In this document: piece after piece, positions 60,983 through 64,000 of the stretch
Layout: every line of letters begins with the position of its first letter
How positions within the stretch are numbered: position 1 is the first letter of the stretch
Origin: Rebecca billardiae RCC1528
Lineage: Eukaryota; Haptophyta
DNA length: 64,000 bases
Direction of reading: 5' to 3'
Assembly: GCA_965240325.2 (NCBI GenBank)
Contig: OZ251224.1
Span: 3,658,001-3,722,000 of the forward strand
Made by a program: the position numbers and the translations under genes
Notes under the pieces: generated by a model
Database searches by the model: none
What the model saw: the letters and a program-made list of their open reading frames with translations, nothing else
Told to the model about the DNA's origin: nothing

Positions 60983-61598
60983 CTAGAAGGTCTCGATCTT
61001 GTCCGTCGGGCCGGCGCCGAAGAGGTTGAACTCGCCCGGCTTGCCGAGCGCGCGGAACGGGCCGCCAACGGCTGGCTGCTTGCTGGCCTCCTTCTTCGGA
61101 GCGACCTTAGGCGGCGCCGGCACCTTAGAGATGAACGCCTTCTCCGCAATCTCGCCGAGACCATCGAAGAAGTCCCCGATCACGTCGAACGGGCTGCTGA
61201 AGACGGTCCCCGTGAAGAAGTTGTACTCCTCCGACACCGGCTTGTTCAGGTTGTACGACTGGCCCTGCTTGTCCTGTGTGCGCAGGGGCGTGCACGGCGC
61301 GTGCGCGGGCGAGGAGCGTCAGCCTCGTGTCACCTGACACACTCGAGCAGCCTCGCGTGACGCCAGGCCCACGCGCGCTCACCAGGTACAGAGCCCAGCC
61401 AGCCTCCGAGAGCCATGGCTTCTCCGCACCCTCCACCTCGAGCGAGTCATCGAGAATGTTGTCGAACAATGTCTCGTCCATGCGGAGCGCGCGCGTGGGC
61501 GCGGAGGCCCGCGAACTCCGCGCGACCACGCGCGAGCCCGCCGGGCTGTAGCCCAGGCAGGTGCCAACCGCCGCAAGGAGCACGAACGAGCGGAGCAT
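60983..61598 (-). CDS. Plastid-targeted protein of unknown function
   Basis: Two exons, 61383-61598 and 60983-61273, splice in phase 0 (donor GTGAGC, acceptor CACACAG) to 168 residues. The N-terminus 'MLRSFVLLAAVGTCLGYS' is a signal peptide, followed by a Ser/Arg/Ala transit-like stretch ('VVARSSRASAPTRALRM'), the bipartite pattern of secondary plastids. The mature part is small and acidic and then Pro/Lys-rich. It contains 'WLSEAGWALYL' joined by the splice to 'DKQGQSYNLNKPVSEEYNFF', and ends 'GAGPTDKIETF'. No membrane helix is seen in the mature part. I do not recognise the family; a stromal or thylakoid-associated role is inferred only from targeting. It is divergent from der, with 59 bases between start codons. 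Confidence 0.72.
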
Positions 61599-61657
61599 GA
61601 TGTGCGAGGGGGTGGCTGCGGAGCGAAGCTGACGTCGCGACCTCCTCGGGATTCCTA
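61599..61657. promoter_or_regulatory. Very short divergent promoter region with CRE-like word
   Basis: Only 59 bases separate the start codons of the plastid protein (minus) and Der GTPase (plus). The stretch contains TGACGTCG at 61630-61637, an ATF/CREB-type palindromic core, which may be coincidence. If the Der start is actually at 61763 the gap is 164 bases. Confidence 0.4.
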
Positions 61658-63313
61658 ATGAGTCCGGGTCGTCCACTTGCGGCTCCCGGACCGGCAGCGC
61701 AGCTTTGTGCTGCCGGCCGCTCCGCTTGGCCAGTGGCCACGGCCTCGACTCGCGCCGTTCGCATGATGCTATCGTGCTCGCGCGCGCGCCTGAGCACGCG
61801 CGCCGCGCGATTGCCCATCGTCGCGCTGGTGGGCGCACCGAACGCGGGCAAGTCGACACTCTTCAACCGCATCGCTGGCCGCGCGAGCGCTCGGCCGGGT
61901 GCCATCTGGCGACCACGTCAGCGCGCGATCGTGTCCGAGGAGGCGGGGACGACGCGCGACCGGTTGTACGGGACGGTCGAGTGGGAGGGGCGCACCTTTG
62001 AGGCGGTCGACACGGCCGGCTTGTACGACGAACCAACTGACCCGTCGGACGCCGCAGTGCGCATGCCCGTCATCCACGCCGCGGCCGAACGGCAGGCGGC
62101 GGCCGCGCTCGCAGAAGCAGCCGTCGTCGTGTACGTCGTGGACGGCACGGTGGGTGCTGGCCCGCGCGAGCGTGCGCTGGGCGCGCGGCTGCGCACCCTG
62201 GGGAAGCCGATCGTCGTGGCGGTGAACAAGGTCGACGGGCCGCACCGCGCGGATCTTGCCCTCGACTTCTGGTCGCTCGGCCTCGGCGAGCCGGTGGCTC
62301 TTTCAGCCGTGCACGGCCTCGGCACGGGCACGCTCCTCTCCGCGGTCGCCGAGCAGCTGGACGCGGTGCAGGCGGCGCGCGAGGCGGCAGGCGAGGAGCT
62401 CGGCGATGCGCTCGACGCGCTCCCACGAGCGCGCCCCCTCCACATCGCCATCGTCGGCCGACCCAACGCGGGCAAGTCGACACTGCTCAACCGACTGCTG
62501 GGCGCGGAGCGCTCGGTTGTGAGCGAGCTCGCCGGCACGACGCGCGACGCCGTGGTGGCGGAGTGCGAGTGGAACGGGCAGCCGATCGTGCTGCTGGACA
62601 CAGCAGGGCTGCAGAAGCGCCCCCGGGATCGCGTCGCCACGGGCACGCCCGACAGCGGCGCGCAGGAGAACGCCCTCCGCGAGCTGTCCAAGTCGACGGT
62701 CGCTCTTGTGCTCTTCGACGCGGTGCAGGGCTTCACGCTGCACGACGCGCGCGTTCTGGCGCAGTGCCTCGAGAGCCACCGCAGCTGCGTGCTCGTGGGG
62801 AACAAGTGGGACGCGTCGGACGGCGCCTTCTGGCCCGCCGTCGAGGAGGCCGCCCGCCGAATCATCCGCAACCTCGACTACGTGCCCATTCTGCCCATGT
62901 CCGCATCGACCGGGGCGGGCGTCTCCGAGGTGCTGGACGAGGCGATGCGCGTGGCGGACGCGCGCAAGGCGCACGTGCCCACCACCGAGCTCCTCGACGC
63001 GATCGAGCACGCGATGCGGCTGCGCTCGCCGCCGCGCGGCACGCGCATCCACCACGCCGTGCAGGCGGACGCGGAGGTGCCCACCTTCGTCCTGTTCGTG
63101 CGCGGGGACATCCCGCCGCGCTCCTACTTGGCCTACCTGGAGGCACGCATCCGCGAGCAGGCGGGCTTCCCCGGCACGCCCCTGCGCATCGTGTGCAAGA
63201 AAGACGCCGTCGACGAGGCGCGTGCGGCCAGGCATGCTCCTCGGCGTGACGATGGGAGGCGCCGCGTGGCTGCGCGTCGCCAGCGTGGCTCGAGCTCTTC
63301 TAAAAGGCGCTGA
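61658..63313 (+). CDS. der: Der/EngA tandem-GTPase, organelle-targeted
   Basis: A single exon encodes 551 residues from ATG 61658 (alternative ATG 61763 skips 35 residues). It has two complete G domains. The first has 'GAPNAGKST' (about residue 58), 'DTAGL', 'NKVD' and 'SAVHG'. The second has 'GRPNAGKST' (about 266), 'DTAGLQKRP', 'NKWD' and 'SASTGAG'. A KH-like C-terminal domain follows ('FVLFVRGDIPPRSY'). Der is a bacterial-type factor needed for large ribosomal subunit assembly. The Ser/Arg/Ala-rich, acid-free N-terminus suggests import into a mitochondrion or plastid; the lack of an ER-type hydrophobic start slightly favours the mitochondrion. The C-terminus is basic and low-complexity. 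The first G domain has an extra short insert (about 75-90). Confidence 0.92.
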   Translation: MSPGRPLAAPGPAAQLCAAGRSAWPVATASTRAVRMMLSCSRARLSTRAARLPIVALVGAPNAGKSTLFNRIAGRASARPGAIWRPRQRAIVSEEAGTTRDRLYGTVEWEGRTFEAVDTAGLYDEPTDPSDAAVRMPVIHAAAERQAAAALAEAAVVVYVVDGTVGAGPRERALGARLRTLGKPIVVAVNKVDGPHRADLALDFWSLGLGEPVALSAVHGLGTGTLLSAVAEQLDAVQAAREAAGEELGDALDALPRARPLHIAIVGRPNAGKSTLLNRLLGAERSVVSELAGTTRDAVVAECEWNGQPIVLLDTAGLQKRPRDRVATGTPDSGAQENALRELSKSTVALVLFDAVQGFTLHDARVLAQCLESHRSCVLVGNKWDASDGAFWPAVEEAARRIIRNLDYVPILPMSASTGAGVSEVLDEAMRVADARKAHVPTTELLDAIEHAMRLRSPPRGTRIHHAVQADAEVPTFVLFVRGDIPPRSYLAYLEARIREQAGFPGTPLRIVCKKDAVDEARAARHAPRRDDGRRRVAARRQRGSSSSKRR

Positions 63314-64000
63314 GCCCGGCCCTGTCAGCTGGCAGCTGCGGTGCCGTCAGGTACTCGCGACCCGCGGCCTCGTGCCTCGATGATACGACAGACAGGCGGC
63401 TACAGATACGTGACACGTCATGCTCGTCAGAATGCTGCGATGATGCAGTGGGTGCTCGGGCGGTCTGCATGCTCTCTGTGCAAGCCTGCCAGGCTCAGTG
63501 CCGTCAATGGTGCTGGCGCCGCCCGGAGCCTGCTGACGCTGCGCTACTGTCGAGTGTCGGGCTCGTGGCCCTGTCAAACTAGTGGCCCAGTGGGCCAGTG
63601 GCAGTGGCCAGTCGTAGCTCAAGCTGTTTTGGCCGCCATTGGCGCCCGCTGATCCGACGCATCCACTAGACTGCAAGCAGGGGTTGTGCCTCTAAGCAGT
63701 CTACTGTCTAGCTAGACCTCTCAGAGTAGCCGTCGCCGATATCTGCCATCATCATCCGACGGTCCGGACGATATCTCCCGTGCCACTATTGCGCAGTACA
63801 GTGCGCTGTTAACCGGCAGTACTCGGTGACCGTCTGAGTCAGAGTCTGAGTGTTGACTGTGTTGAGTACTCGTAGTGAGTCCGTCAGCAGACTCGGTCAC
63901 TTCAAGTCCGACACAGCGGACTCTGTATTATCATGTATGTAGTAGTCCAGTCGTAGTTACCGTGAGCCACTGACTAGAGTGACTAATATAGACTATATCA
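63314..64000. other. Intergenic to window end
   Basis: No gene is supported. The last 300 bases are lower in GC and full of GAGTC/GACTC/CAGTA words, like the spacers at 4.0-4.4 kb and 21.4-21.7 kb. Confidence 0.5.

Noticed and set aside
61630-61637. Firm call of a CRE transcription-factor site
   Set aside because: TGACGTCG is short and can occur by chance in GC-rich DNA; noted only as a possible motif in the divergent promoter.

Overview
This 64 kb window reads as nuclear DNA of a GC-rich unicellular alga with a secondary plastid. A haptophyte-like genome is my best guess, but that is inference. The signs are 27 short introns (about 100-330 bases) with GT-AG ends and a strongly favoured GTGCG donor, very high third-position GC, genes on both strands with no operon logic, and at least two products with ER-type signal or plastid targeting sequences, one of them followed by a twin-arginine lumen signal. 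I saw no rRNA, tRNA or CRISPR.

Layout. 1-3.4 kb: the end of a class V aminotransferase, a sulfotransferase-like C-terminal piece and a two-exon unknown. 4.8-5.6 kb: a 2OG-Fe(II) oxygenase. 6.1-11.0 kb: a six-exon HAT-repeat protein. 11.4-13.2 kb: copy 1 of a repeated composite element. 13.5-16.7 kb: an OB-fold/methyltransferase gene divergent from a BSD-ACBP-GST fusion. 17.2-21.1 kb: a secreted prolyl-4-hydroxylase-like gene divergent from a TRP/polycystin-like channel. 21.7-22.2 kb: a MITE-like element. 22.7-24.3 kb: SEC61G (three tiny exons) and a Cys-rich thylakoid-lumen protein. 24.7-30.3 kb: a coiled-coil protein, BLOC1S2 and an unknown, with a 51-base poly-C tract. 31.1-34.6 kb: EXO1 divergent from a leucine-rich-repeat gene. 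35.9-36.7 kb: a five- to six-pass membrane protein. 37.3-47.2 kb: a giant gene of about 2,971 codons holding two cyclic-nucleotide-type channel modules with ankyrin repeats in one chain. 47.5-54.0 kb: three more copies of the composite element in a cluster, one inverted. 54.3-58.5 kb: ABCF3 divergent from a TPR-ankyrin gene. 59.7-63.3 kb: an MgtE-like transporter, a plastid-targeted unknown and the Der/EngA GTPase.

The genes do not form one pathway. Two themes stand out. Five gene pairs are divergent with only 59-243 bases between start codons, which suggests shared bidirectional promoters. Membrane transport is over-represented: the giant tandem channel, the TRP-like channel, the MgtE-like transporter and the unknown multipass protein.

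The strongest candidates for something undescribed are three. The first is the tandem channel, which has a GYG pore in module I, a non-GYG pore in module II, and EF-hand-like and His-rich segments between them. The second is the four-copy A-to-B element with a 5' hairpin, a coiled-coil gene remnant and a conserved 3' palindrome. The third is the BSD-ACBP-GST fusion.
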